A DNA stretch of 35,130 bases from Thalassiosira profunda (taxonomy: Eukaryota > Bacillariophyta > Thalassiosirophyceae > Thalassiosirales > Thalassiosiraceae). The notes below the pieces were generated by a model that saw nothing but the letters and a program-made list of their open reading frames with translations, was not told the DNA's origin and searched no databases. Made by a program: the position numbers and the translations under genes. How positions within the stretch are numbered: the stretch's first letter is position 1; every line of letters begins with the position of its first letter. The stretch spans positions 1-35,130 of the forward strand of contig JALLAP010000002.1 of assembly GCA_036939355.1 (NCBI GenBank), written 5' to 3'. Positions 26,603-35,130 of the stretch are shown piece by piece.

Positions 26603-26921
26603 ATGAAGCACATCTGGAAAGGGACTGAGGTGCGAGGGCGAGCGGATCAAGGGGGGCAGTAATACGTACCTAAATAGGTGTACGACGTACCCAAGCCTCC
26701 CCCGGTCCGCGTCGGTCCACTCCCCCAGCCGGCCCGCGCCCCTCCTCTGTTCGCCCCCTCATCTATGCGCCCCTCCTCTCCTCGGCCATCACCACTGGGG
26801 CCCCGGCCTCTCGCCTCACTCTACCCAGCTTCATTCGGGCGACTTTTTGCCCGGGCTGAAAGCAAGTGGTAACGGCTCCAAGCTGAAGAAAGAGCACGTG
26901 CACCAATATTATTGCTCGACG
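26603..26921. promoter_or_regulatory. Upstream region of LRR C
   Basis: It contains TACGTACCTA (26663-26672) and GTACGACGTAC (26680-26690), the same motif pair as upstream of LRR B, about 260 bp before the LRR C start. The following 26695-26860 is pyrimidine-rich. No coding sequence is recognised. Confidence 0.45.
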
Positions 26922-28234
26922 ATGGAAGAGGCACGGGACGAGGGGTGGGTTGGCTACGACGGCGGCGTGGTCCAGGAATGGCACCGGAATACCAGCCACA
27001 TCCGAGTGGCTCCAAACGTCGCTGTGATTCCAGAATTTGCCTTTCAGCTCTGTCGCAATTTGAGGGCGGTAGACCTGAACAACGTTACCACTATCTCGAC
27101 TTCTGCATCAGCGATTGCATCTCGCTCGAACACGTCGTTTGGACCGCTTCCTCTGATGTCGAGATCGGCGAAAAAGCGTTTTACCAGTGCGAGAGTTTGA
27201 GGGAGATCGATCTCCGCAATGCCACAAAAATTGGAGAGAGGGCGTTCTATTGTTGCGAGGCACTTGAGCGCGTAACCATCCCATCGTCTGTTGCTGAAGT
27301 TGAGGCTTTTGCATTCAATGGTTGCAAAAGTCTGACGGAAGTGGAACTTGGCGAGGGGATGCAACGCATTGGAGAGGGAGCATTCCGCAGCTGCAAAGCT
27401 TTGGAGCGGATCACCATTCCTACATCCGTCACCCACATTGAACCCAAAGCATTTTATGAATGCAGAGAGTTGGCAGGAGTGGAATTGAGCGAGGGACTGC
27501 AGCACATCGGAGAGATGGCGTTCCAATATTGCACATGGCTGCTCAGCATCAACATCCCCTCGACAACGTTGAGCGTCGGTGGTTTCGCATTTGCGTATTG
27601 CGAACGGCTGGGGCACGCAGAGCTTCAGGACGGACTTCAGGCGATTGAGGCGCACGCTTTTCAGGACTGTAGTTTGTTGGAGCGCATCGCCATCCCTTCC
27701 TCTGTCAAATCGATTGGCAGCGGTGCATTCCACTCTTGTGGTAGCCTTGCAGAGGTCACCCTGCGCGAGGGGGTCCTTGTTATTGGGGGTAACGCTTTCA
27801 GCGACTGTGTCTCTTTGGATCACATCAACATTCCTCCCGCGGCGTTTGTGATTGACGCTCTAGTCAGCTGCCAGTTGACGAGAGCAACACTGCCTGTGCC
27901 AAATTGGCAGAGGAAGCTTGTCGTGTCCAAATGGATGCAGTACATGAGCCCGGACCAACTTGGCCAGGCCGAGGCAAAGGTGAACGAAATCATAGGCCGC
28001 CCTCCACAGAGATGGGACCCAAGGGATGACGAGGAAGAGAAGATTCGATGCATCTGCAAATGGTTTAACTACTACGAGCGATTGGATGTGACGACGATGC
28101 TCGAGCTGGCCATTTGGAGATGCAACATGTATGGCAACGAGGAGGGTGCTGAGGCGAGGAAGGCCAGCCGCCGAAACTGTGGAAGCGATATGAGTGTCAT
28201 CATTCCCGGCGTCTTGCCATTTTTGGCGGAGTAG
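26922..28234 (+). pseudogene. BspA-like LRR_5 protein C with one-base frameshift
   Basis: The gene starts MEEARDEGWVGYDGGVVQEWHR and encodes LRR_5 repeats up to NNVTTISTSA. There, near 27108, the frame changes. The sequence GCATCAGCGAT lacks one T relative to the expected GCATTCAGCGAT (AFSDC). Downstream the other frame continues in perfect register (SDCISLEHVVWTASSDVEIGEKAF) through the remaining repeats and the C-terminal VSKWMQYMSPDQLGQAEAKVNEI...ELAIWRCN domain to the stop at 28234. With the missing base the protein would be 437 aa, like its paralogs. It may be a genuine young pseudogene or an assembly error. A DoxX 3' relic follows about 100 bp downstream. Confidence 0.85.
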
Positions 28235-28331
28235 AGATGCTATTGTTTGCTTGCGGTGGCGTCGGTGGCTTCCTTCGTTGGACTACGTTTCAGCACTTCC
28301 CCTTCTTTCTACCTTCTCACGCAATAACTTT

Positions 28332-28385
28332 GTGATTTTGGCGCTGCTGCTGCAGATGAGCAATTGGACATTTGAGAGCACTTCC
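28332..28385 (+). pseudogene. DoxX-like gene 3' fragment 2
   Basis: The stretch reads VILALLLQMSNWTFES, matching VVLLALLLQMSDGTFES of the DoxX-like gene, with about five base differences over 51 bases. It lies about 100 bp after the LRR C stop. The equivalent position after LRR B holds fragment 1, which supports common origin over chance. Confidence 0.65.
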
Positions 28386-28443
28386 ACTTTGCCAAGAGAG
28401 TCGGGCGGTTGATGCTGCAAAAGTTAGCAATTAGTACCACCAA

Positions 28444-30126
28444 TTAGGAATTGCCCGTACCTTTGAGGTGGGCGACGCCCATGTGCCGCGCCAATCCCGG
28501 CTTCGACAGCCAATCCACCAATTCCCACCCTGTGCTTTCCATCTCTGCATTCGCCGCGTCCTCGTCCCCGCCCGGTATGTTTTCCAACCGGTCCGCGAAG
28601 CAGAGATAGCCGGACGATCCTTTGTACTCGTTCAAGACCTCGCTGCACAATTGCAGCAATGCGTGGGGGACGCCCTCGTCGAGATAGATCATCACCCCCT
28701 CGAACAATATCACGTTGTGCACCGCGCTCCCGTCATCGTCGTTCGAACGTAGTATACCCTCCAGGGCCCTCCTCGTCGCGTCCAGATCGTTGAAGTCCGC
28801 CTCCACCAGGTGGGGATAGTCCGTCAGTTCTCGCAGCCACGGCCGTCGTCGGAACAGCCTTTCCCGGAGCAATTGTCGCTTGGCCTTTACAACGACGGGC
28901 AGATCGAGCTCGTGGCACTCCAGGTCGAAATCAAGCGAGGTGATGTTGTCGAATGCGTTGTGTGGTGGTGGTCTGTTCCTCCGCAACATTCGACGCCACC
29001 GTCGCGGCTGCTGCATCTGTCGCTTTCGTCGCAGGAGGTCGATGTGGGGCGTGCTTTCGTCGTTCACGAGAGATCGCTCCATCAATTTGAAGCTGCGGGT
29101 ATCGTATCCCCCTCCCATAACTATCAGGCGTATCTTTGTGGCATCGTTTGTTGTTTCGTTGTCCCGTAATATTGTGTTGATGACATTGGCCAGCGATTTG
29201 TCGAGGTATGCCGTTCTTCCGGAATAGTGCACAAGATGTGAACGTGTCAGCTCATACATTCATATTTTGTGCACAGATGTGCACTTCTCTGTTTCCCAGC
29301 TGGCCAAATACAAAACCTCACCTGATCTCCACGTTGGCGTGGTGCAGCCGCGGATACCACCGTCGCACCCTCCGTCCCACGAACCATCTGGTCACCGGCG
29401 GGAGCAAATCGTACGATAATTGATAGTCGTACACGGGCGAAGTCAGATCGTTCCCCGCTATTGCCTTCCACCACAAGCAGGCCCTGCAAACAATAAGAGA
29501 GGTATATTGCATCAGTGATTTCTGTTCTCCAAACGCTTCTGTTGTCGTCCACAGAATCAACTCACAAAGCCAGCTTGCTGTCCGTGGGCCGGCACCGATC
29601 GCACCGATGCAATACGAATCTCATCATGAATCGGTGGAGCTTCCACGCGCGCTGCCACGTTTCCTTGGACGCCTCCAACGTGGGCTGGACGCCCACTTGG
29701 ATGGCCGCGTCGGCGGGGGCGAGGATGGTCGAGTTGTTGGCGGTGCCGTATCGGTCTCCCCGGTTTGCAGTTTTGGTTTTGGAGAAGAGGCGCCGCAGAA
29801 ACGACTTTCGCTGGCCTTCTCCGCTCTCCATTGGAGCGGCTTGGGTGGCATTTTCATTGCGAGCGCTGTCCAGCAGAGTCTTCCCATCAATTTTCACCTC
29901 CTCGTCGCCTTTGTTGGCCTGCTCCCGAGGGCATTCGCCGCGGCTTCCGCGCCGCAGCCGAGGAGAGCGATTGCAACGAAGTTGATGTTTGCCGAGCATC
30001 ATCAACCGCTGCTGAGGCCGACGGCGGAATTGACGACGCCACGGCGGTTACCGTTGGTGAGGAGAAGCCTTGCGAGACGGCCACCAAGGCCGCCGCCGCC
30101 AGCAGGGGAAGCCGCGTCCTCGCCAT
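28444..30126 (-). CDS. Leucine-carboxyl-methyltransferase-like SAM enzyme, multi-exon, plastid-type presequence
   Basis: The 3' exons are 28444-29215, 29322-29483 and from 29566 upward. They join as DSKLAL|ACLWWKAIAGND...HHANVEI|RTAYLDKSLANVIN. This restores the family RTxxxD motif, followed by the SAM site VMGGGYDTRSF, the ELDLPVVVKAKRQLL motif, and FEGVMIYLDE. These are signatures of the LCM/PPM methyltransferase fold, which O-methylates small molecules or protein carboxylates. At the 5' end ATG 30126 opens MARTRLPLLAAAALVAVSQGFSS, a signal peptide followed by Phe, typical of diatom plastid import, then a Ser/Ala-rich stretch. That frame differs from the 29566-29990 exon frame, so an unresolved indel or small intron lies between about 30090 and 29900. 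The substrate is unknown. It is divergent from LRR D. Confidence 0.75.
29216..29321 (-). other. Spliceosomal intron of the methyltransferase gene (3' one)
   Basis: 106 bp on the minus strand from GTGAGG (29321) to CCGGAAG (29216), phase 2. It is the only acceptor I found that keeps the frame, and it yields the family-typical RTAYLD join. Confidence 0.75.
29484..29565 (-). other. Spliceosomal intron of the methyltransferase gene (5' one)
   Basis: 82 bp on the minus strand from GTGAGT (29565) to TTTGCAG (29484), phase 2, with a pyrimidine-rich 3' end. It removes an in-frame stop right after SKLAL and joins to ACLWWKAIAG. Confidence 0.85.
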
Positions 30127-30499
30127 GTGGAGAGCCTCCTCTCGTGCCTGTTTGCAGCCGCCTCGCTTGAGCTGGATCTTTTGCGATATGAGCTTCGTAG
30201 TTAGATACAGTCGCCTGATTTTTTTGAGAAAGTTTGTACGATACCACCATCTTTCGTGTACACGAAGCACGAAGCTCAAACTGCTGCCGCCCGGCCGCCC
30301 TCGCGCTGTCCCCCTCCGCCCGCCTCTCTCCTGCGCCTGCGCGCCACGCTCTCTCCGAGCCGTTCGATCACCTCACTTCCGGGGCCTCCTCCCTCCCGCG
30401 CGCCTCGTGCTCTCTGGGCACATGCTGGGGCTGGCGGCGGCGGGCCAAGACTGAAAATATTCTGGGCCCACACACATCTTCTCGGGTGCACTTCAGAGG
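30127..30499. promoter_or_regulatory. Divergent upstream region (methyltransferase / LRR D)
   Basis: 373 bp between divergent starts, with an AT-rich part at 30180-30260 including TTTGTACGATACC and GTGTACACG, then a GC-rich part up to LRR D. It lacks the exact motif pair found upstream of LRR B and C. Confidence 0.35.
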
Positions 30500-31760
30500 A
30501 TGGAAGAGGAGTGGACCGGATACGACGGCGGCGCGGTCGAGGAATGGCATCGGAGCGCCAGCCACATCCGGGTGGCGTCGGGTGTCGCTGTAATTCCGGC
30601 AGAGGCCTTTAGATATTGTGGAGGTTTGATGGTTGTTGATCTGAGCAACGTCACCACCATCGCAGCCGAGGCATTCAATAGTTGCCATTCCCTGGAGCAC
30701 GTTGTTTGGACAACCGCCTCCGCTGTCCAGATCGGCAGTTGGGCATTTGCCGGCTGCTCGAGTTTGAGCGAAATCGATCTCAGCAATGCAACCAGAATTG
30801 GAGCGAAGGCATTCTGGGGGTGCGAGGCACTGACAAGTGTAACCATCCCATCGTCTGTTGCTGAGGTCGGGGCTGATGCCTTTTTTATTTTTGCTCTGTG
30901 AGGGGATACGGCGCATTGGAACAAGAGCATTCCACAGTTGCATAGCTTTGGCTCGAATCGACATTCCTTCATCTGTCACCGACATTGAAGATGCAGCATT
31001 TATTGGCTGCAACAATTTGTCAATAGTGGAACTGAACGAGGGGCTGCAGCATATTGGAGAGAGTGCGTTTCGTGGTTGCAAATCGCTGCTCCGCATCGAC
31101 ATCCCCTTGACTGCGACGAAAGTTGGAGACTATGCATTTGCTCAATGCGCACATTTGAGGCACGCCGAGCTGCAAGAGGGGCTGCAGATGATTGGGAAGG
31201 GGGCATTTCTGGACTGCCATTCGTCGATACGCATCACAATCCCATCATCCGTCACTTCAATTGGTGATCGTGCATTTGGGTATTGCCGCATTTTGTCGGA
31301 GGTGACTCTGTGCGAGGGGATCCAATGCATTGGAGGTGCATTCGCCCGCTGCCCCTCTCTGGAGCATATCAACATTCCTCCCGTTGCACTGGTGATTGAC
31401 TTGGAACATTCCAGCTGCCAAAGAAGGAGATCAACGATGCCTGTGCCTGAGAGGTTTGGGACGACGCTTGTCGTCTCGAAATGGATGCAGTACAGGAGCC
31501 CGAGCCAGCTCGAACAGGCCGAGGCCAAGGTGAACGAAATCTTTGGCCGCGAGCAGACTGATGAGGAGAAGATTCAATGCATCCGATCGTGGTTCGCCTA
31601 CTGCGCTCGATTGGATGTGACCACGATGCTCGAGCTGGCCATTTGGAGATGCAACAACAGGGATGGGCAGGATGCGGAGGCCAGGCAGAGGAATCGCAGA
31701 AGCTGCGGCAATGATATGACTGTCATCATCCCGGGCGTCTTGAGTTATTTGGAGGGGTAG
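30500..31760 (+). pseudogene. BspA-like LRR_5 protein D with internal deletion and frameshift
   Basis: The copy starts MEEEWTGYDGGAVEEWHR and reads through five repeats to SSVAEVGADAF. A T-rich stretch at about 30879-30895 then replaces roughly 30 expected bases with about 10, so some 20 bases are missing and the frame shifts. The original frame stops at 30901 (134 aa). The other frame resumes with LCEGIRRIGTRAF and is intact through the remaining repeats and the C-terminal domain (VSKWMQYRSPSQLEQAEAKVNEIF...ELAIWRCN...RRSCG) to LEG-stop at 31760. The total length is consistent with a 20-base loss. It is probably a pseudogene. No DoxX relic is seen downstream. It is convergent with the F-box-like gene. 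Confidence 0.85.
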
Positions 31761-31837
31761 ACGTGAATTTACTTTATGCACCTAAAATGCTCTAGATTTT
31801 GCTCAACACCTCGCCCGCACACAATCATGAATCCCTT

Positions 31838-33211
31838 CTAAATGTTGCTGAGATACTGGCGAGGAACCGATGGGTCTTGCTCAAGCAACTTGCGGTACTG
31901 TTGCTGAGTTGGCGGCTCGTAAAATCCGCTGTATCGGCTGCGTGCGCTCGATCCTAGTCCAGCCAAGCCTAAGATGTAGAAAGGATCCAAATCACCAAGG
32001 CTGGGTTGTTCCTCAAAGCTGGCTGAAGGGCATGACGCGCCGGCCACTGTATTGCCGGCTGGAGGGCAACCTACGCTGGGAGGCTCGGGATCGAGCCAAT
32101 TCGTTTCACAGTGCTGCACCCATGGTCCGGCGTAATATCCCCCGCTTGACCACCTCCAACCCAGCCGCATCCCTTCCGTCACGAATTGCACATTGAAGGG
32201 AGCTCGGTATTCCGGTATATTGCTCATTCGATAATGGTCCGGCGAGTTTGGCGAAAGGGTCCAGCTGTACGTTCTGAAGAGCTCTGGGGAGCGCCTCTGG
32301 AGACAAGACAAAGCGGCCATGACCTCGGGGACATCGGCAATGCGCTCGAACGTCCGGCCGCCAAAAACACTTTCGGGGAGATCGACTTGACGCAATGCAG
32401 GGAAATGGTGCGCTCGAAGATCCCGCACGTCTCCCACGATCGATGTGTCGCGCAGACGCAATGCGTGCAACCGCGGAAAGTCCGACAGATCCATCAACCG
32501 TCCACCGATTTTTTCGCAATTGCTGTCCCCAGCAATCTGGATACTCCGAAGGGTATCTTTTAATACCCCCAGGCTGCCAATATCCCCGCTCAATCTCTTG
32601 CAGTGCAACAAGCTCACTTCCTCGAGCAGCGGCATCCTTGCAACCATCTCCAAATCGAACTTCATGTACTGCATGTAGCCAATGTGCAACTGCTTGAGGT
32701 GTGAGAAATTGAAGAAGTTTGGGTACGTTCCATTCAACCGAGCGCCCCGGATGTTCAGTTGCTCCACGAGTCGGAAGCTTTGCACAATGTCCACGCCCAG
32801 CTCATGCATCTTTGCCGCACCTTCTTCGTCGTCTGATGAGTCGAAGGCAGATTTGCGCTCGGCCTCTTCTTCCACCGATTCCCCTCCATTATCGTAGCGA
32901 TAATCCGCGGGGAGGCGGTTGAGACTCAAGGTACGGAGGCGAGGCAAGACGCACGCCACCCACGCCAGGGCATTGTAGTCCTCGGGGCTGCCAACGGTGT
33001 ACTGCGGCGGGCGGCTATCGAAGATTGGCCTCTGGTTCCGCCGGCTGTTGTGCAATGCAAAGTTGCGCGAAGCTACGAGAGCGCCCGTGGCGTCATCGTC
33101 GTCGCCGATAGTCCACCTGCCGCAAAAGGCATCGCGGAGAATTTCCGGCCAGTTCAGATACCTGAATATCACGGCCTTTTCATCCGTGCCGAGGATGTCG
33201 ATCGTTCCCAT
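31838..33211 (-). CDS. F-box-like / leucine-rich-repeat protein
   Basis: I start at MGTIDILGTDEKAVIF (33211, 457 aa); an in-frame ATG 31 codons upstream (33304) gives a less plausible leader. Residues 6-35 (LGTDEKAVIFRYLNWPEILRDAFCGRW) resemble a short F-box helix pair. Residues about 85-300 hold irregular LRRs (LPRLRTLSLNRLPADY, FRLVEQLNIRGARL, FSHLKQLHIGYMQY, LLEEVSLLHCKRLSGDIGSLG, FPRLHALRLRDTSIVGDVRDL), with an acidic loop SAFDSSDDEEG. The C-terminal ~150 residues are Pro/Ser/Gly/Tyr-rich without a known fold. The architecture suggests a substrate adaptor of an SCF-type ubiquitin ligase, but the F-box is weak, so this is inference. LRR class differs from the neighbouring LRR_5 genes. Confidence 0.75.
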   Translation of the reverse strand: MGTIDILGTDEKAVIFRYLNWPEILRDAFCGRWTIGDDDDATGALVASRNFALHNSRRNQRPIFDSRPPQYTVGSPEDYNALAWVACVLPRLRTLSLNRLPADYRYDNGGESVEEEAERKSAFDSSDDEEGAAKMHELGVDIVQSFRLVEQLNIRGARLNGTYPNFFNFSHLKQLHIGYMQYMKFDLEMVARMPLLEEVSLLHCKRLSGDIGSLGVLKDTLRSIQIAGDSNCEKIGGRLMDLSDFPRLHALRLRDTSIVGDVRDLRAHHFPALRQVDLPESVFGGRTFERIADVPEVMAALSCLQRRSPELFRTYSWTLSPNSPDHYRMSNIPEYRAPFNVQFVTEGMRLGWRWSSGGYYAGPWVQHCETNWLDPEPPSVGCPPAGNTVAGASCPSASFEEQPSLGDLDPFYILGLAGLGSSARSRYSGFYEPPTQQQYRKLLEQDPSVPRQYLSNI

Positions 33212-33705
33212 GGTTGTGTCCGTGAACCGGTGATGTGTGAGTGTCCGTGACGTGCGCAATTTATGCGACGCTGGGAGCTCGACCTTCACGAACCAAAACA
33301 GCACCCACTCCGCGGCGGCTCAGGAGGCGCGGGCAGGGCGAGGCAGGAGACCGGCGGCGCGGGCCGAAGGACGACGTCGCGGTCTAGAGAGCCGGGACAG
33401 CGGGACACGCAGGAGCAGGCAGGAGCAAGGGGCGGGGAAAGGGAAAGGGGAAAGGGAAAGGGGCTCTACATAGAGGTACCTATCATACTTACGTTACACG
33501 TCGTCGCTTTCCGCAGCTTTCCGCCCACCGCTCGACGTCAACTCGGACAGCACGACGATGCAGACGCCGCCGATGAAGCGGGTGGCGTGGAGCGCAGCAC
33601 AAAGCTGGGGTAGGTGGGCGCGCCCGCCTTGAGCTGTGAGAAATCGTAGCGGCAGCATCGCGCTCGATACGATATCTCGGAGCTGCGCGTCGCCCATCAC
33701 ACATC
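33212..33705. promoter_or_regulatory. Divergent upstream region (F-box-like gene / membrane oxygenase-like gene)
   Basis: 494 bp between divergent starts. It contains a purine-rich tandem repeat (33434-33459) and an AT-richer GTACCTATCATACTTACG stretch at about 33476-33493. The open frames here are low-complexity and overlap one another; I see no gene. Confidence 0.4.
33434..33459 (+). repeat. 13-bp purine tandem repeat
   Basis: Two perfect copies of GGGGAAAGGGAAA followed by GGGG. All-purine on the plus strand. It lies in a divergent intergenic region. Confidence 0.9.
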
Positions 33706-34806
33706 ATGGGGGCGCCCCGGCCGCGAGGCACCAAGGAGAACCCCAAGGGCCACGCCCGCCGCTACAACCATCGACGGAGGCTGATCGTGGCCGTTGTTGC
33801 AACTATTACTGCCCTGGTTTTGATATGGCGGCACTTCTTCGCTCGACAATCTGATGTGCGCATGGAGAGAAGAGGCACAATGGCCAAACATCCAATCAGA
33901 GCCATCGACCGCGGCGCCCAATCCGCGCCGGTGGTCATGCTCCGCACGAGGCTCGACGCCGACTTGCTGCACCGGTTGTTGGAGGAGCACCTGTACTCTT
34001 GTCGCGAGGAGGAATTGAGCAAGATACCGGGGCTGGACAACAGGGTGAACCCGCCCGTGTACGTGTACGAGGGCTACTACCACGGCCTGCGCACGGAGGG
34101 GACGGTGTATTCGCGCAATCCCAACCCACTGATTGGGAAGGACTTTGACAAGCCCGCCGCTGGTAGGTTCACGCGGGCGTTTTACGAGGCCGTGCGGGAG
34201 GTGAATGGAGAGATCTTCGAGCGATTGCGAAAGGAGCTGCTCGCGGCGTCCACGTACGACGTCACCGGGAACAAAGATGTCTGCTACGTGCTGGCGTGGT
34301 GGATCCAGCGGGGCTACCACTTTGGAGATTTGTCGGTCCAAATTCATTACGGGAAGGAGAATGAGGACAAATTGGCGTCGGGGCGGGCATGGCACACCGA
34401 CGCGGAGAATTCGTTGCTGCATTTGGCCGTGACATTAAGGGGACGGCGGGTGCTCCATTCCAAGAGGATACGGGGGCGCGAGAACAATTCTACTCTTCTC
34501 CGTGGGCAGCAATTGAACGCAATGGAGGAGGTGCTGGAGGAACAAACGCCAGGAAGCGTGTACCTCTCGTCCTCGACATTGATGCGCCACGCCCCGCAAT
34601 TCTTCGATACGGATTACGACACGAGGGCGATTGCAATTCACGCCCGGTTCCTGTACACGTCCGAAGAGGTCGATCACTTTCGGAGGGTGCGGACGAAGGA
34701 GTCGTGGGAGCGGCTGACGAGCGTGCTGGCGAATACACTCGCGGCGGCCGACGTGCGGATGCCCAGCTTGGCGCAGGTAGAATCGCGCTTGGCGCTGCTT
34801 GAGTAG
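33706..34806 (+). CDS. Membrane-anchored protein resembling 2OG-Fe(II) dioxygenases
   Basis: This single-exon frame gives 366 aa. Basic residues 5-25 precede one membrane span (RLIVAVVATITALVLIW, about 25-41), the layout of a type II secretory-pathway or plastid-ER anchor. In the soluble part, AWHTDAENSLLHLAVTLRGRRVLHSKR supplies an HxD pair (H230, D232). PGSVYLSSSTLMRHAPQF supplies a candidate distal His (H295), and IHARFLY an Arg (R314). This HxD...H...R order and the PGSVYLSS strand resemble prolyl-4-hydroxylase-like 2-oxoglutarate/Fe(II) oxygenases. Overall similarity to a named family is not recognised, and the H295-R314 spacing is longer than usual. The substrate is unknown. It lies between the F-box-like gene and LRR E. 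Confidence 0.7.
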   Translation: MGAPRPRGTKENPKGHARRYNHRRRLIVAVVATITALVLIWRHFFARQSDVRMERRGTMAKHPIRAIDRGAQSAPVVMLRTRLDADLLHRLLEEHLYSCREEELSKIPGLDNRVNPPVYVYEGYYHGLRTEGTVYSRNPNPLIGKDFDKPAAGRFTRAFYEAVREVNGEIFERLRKELLAASTYDVTGNKDVCYVLAWWIQRGYHFGDLSVQIHYGKENEDKLASGRAWHTDAENSLLHLAVTLRGRRVLHSKRIRGRENNSTLLRGQQLNAMEEVLEEQTPGSVYLSSSTLMRHAPQFFDTDYDTRAIAIHARFLYTSEEVDHFRRVRTKESWERLTSVLANTLAAADVRMPSLAQVESRLALLE

Positions 34807-35060
34807 AGGGCGGGGCGGCCGCTTGCTGCCCAACAATAGGCTTGCCTCTCGCCCTGAGAATGGCGGACTTTCAAAGCGAGTCGGAGTTGGATTCGTCGCA
34901 GAGGAATTTGTACCGGTGCCATTGTTGCATTCATGTCGATTTTTGGTGCCAATCATCCATGATTGAAGTGGCCAGCAGGTCAGGTTCTCCACGTCCTTTA
35001 CAAGGTGCACCATAGCGACACACAACCCTCTGCCTGCCGCTGAAGAGGCTACTGCCAAAG

Positions 35061-35130
35061 ATGGAAGAAGAATCGGTCGAATACGACGGCAGAGCGGTCC
35101 AGGAATGGCACCGCAGTGCCAGCCGGATCC
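35061..35130 (+). CDS. BspA-like LRR_5 protein E (5' end, cut by the window)
   Basis: ATG 35061 opens MEEESVEYDGRAVQEWHRSASRI, aligned without gaps with the N-termini of LRR A, B and D (EEWTGYDGGAVQEWHR-ASHI). Only 23 codons are visible. Its upstream gap (34807-35060) lacks the GTACGACGTAC motif seen at B and C. It is the fifth member of the local family. Confidence 0.85.
   Translation, partial: MEEESVEYDGRAVQEWHRSASRI

Noticed and set aside
1..35130. CRISPR arrays, rRNA, tRNA, bacterial operon or phage structures
   Set aside because: No regularly spaced repeats, no recognisable RNA gene features, and the introns and gene families point to a eukaryotic nuclear genome.

Overview
This window looks like nuclear DNA of a photosynthetic stramenopile, most likely a centric (Thalassiosira-type) diatom. 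Four things point that way. There are short spliceosomal introns (65-106 bp, GT...AG). Two proteins carry N-terminal presequences with a signal peptide followed by Phe, as in diatom plastid targeting. Gene families are repeated that I associate with centric diatoms: BspA-like LRR_5 proteins, RINGv+TPR proteins and MYND+Sel1 proteins. Genes are dense, mostly single-exon, and lie on both strands. The species name is an inference from remembered family distributions, not read directly from the sequence.

Left part (1-10.7 kb): the 3' end of an unidentified gene; two paralogous RING-variant (C4HC3) proteins on the minus strand flanking a plus-strand RNI-type LRR protein with a phosphorylatable acidic insert and a spliced, NLS-bearing C-terminus; an unrecognised basic nuclear-type protein; a membrane J-domain protein whose HPD motif exists only after splicing; and a MYND/RING-like/Sel1 protein.

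Middle (10.7-21.7 kb): an EHD/dynamin-type GTPase without an EH domain, preceded in another frame by a PDZ protein, the two meeting in a CTG/CAG repeat; then, divergently, one very large GC-rich gene of three exons (predicted 2728 aa) that looks like a Nup192/Nup205 scaffold nucleoporin with FG repeats added to its N-terminus.

Right part (21.7-35.1 kb): a local family expansion. Five BspA-like LRR_5 genes or gene fragments (A minus strand, B-E plus strand) are interspersed with a DoxX-like membrane protein gene and two decayed copies of its 3' end. This implies that an LRR+DoxX block was duplicated in tandem. LRR C has a one-base frameshift, LRR D an internal deletion of about 20 bp, and the DoxX gene one extra base. 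A roughly 280-bp TA-flanked inverted-repeat element (MITE-like) lies between LRR A and the DoxX gene. Other genes inserted in the array encode a plastid-type leucine-carboxyl-methyltransferase-fold enzyme with three or more exons, an F-box-like/LRR protein, and a membrane-anchored protein with a 2OG-Fe(II) dioxygenase-like HxD...H...R pattern.

I see no CRISPR array, rRNA, tRNA or bacterial operon structure. The most unusual items are the FG-Nup205 architecture, the PDZ/EHD repeat junction, the duplicated LRR-DoxX block with shared promoter motifs, the MITE, and an 80-bp repeat at a possible new intron.
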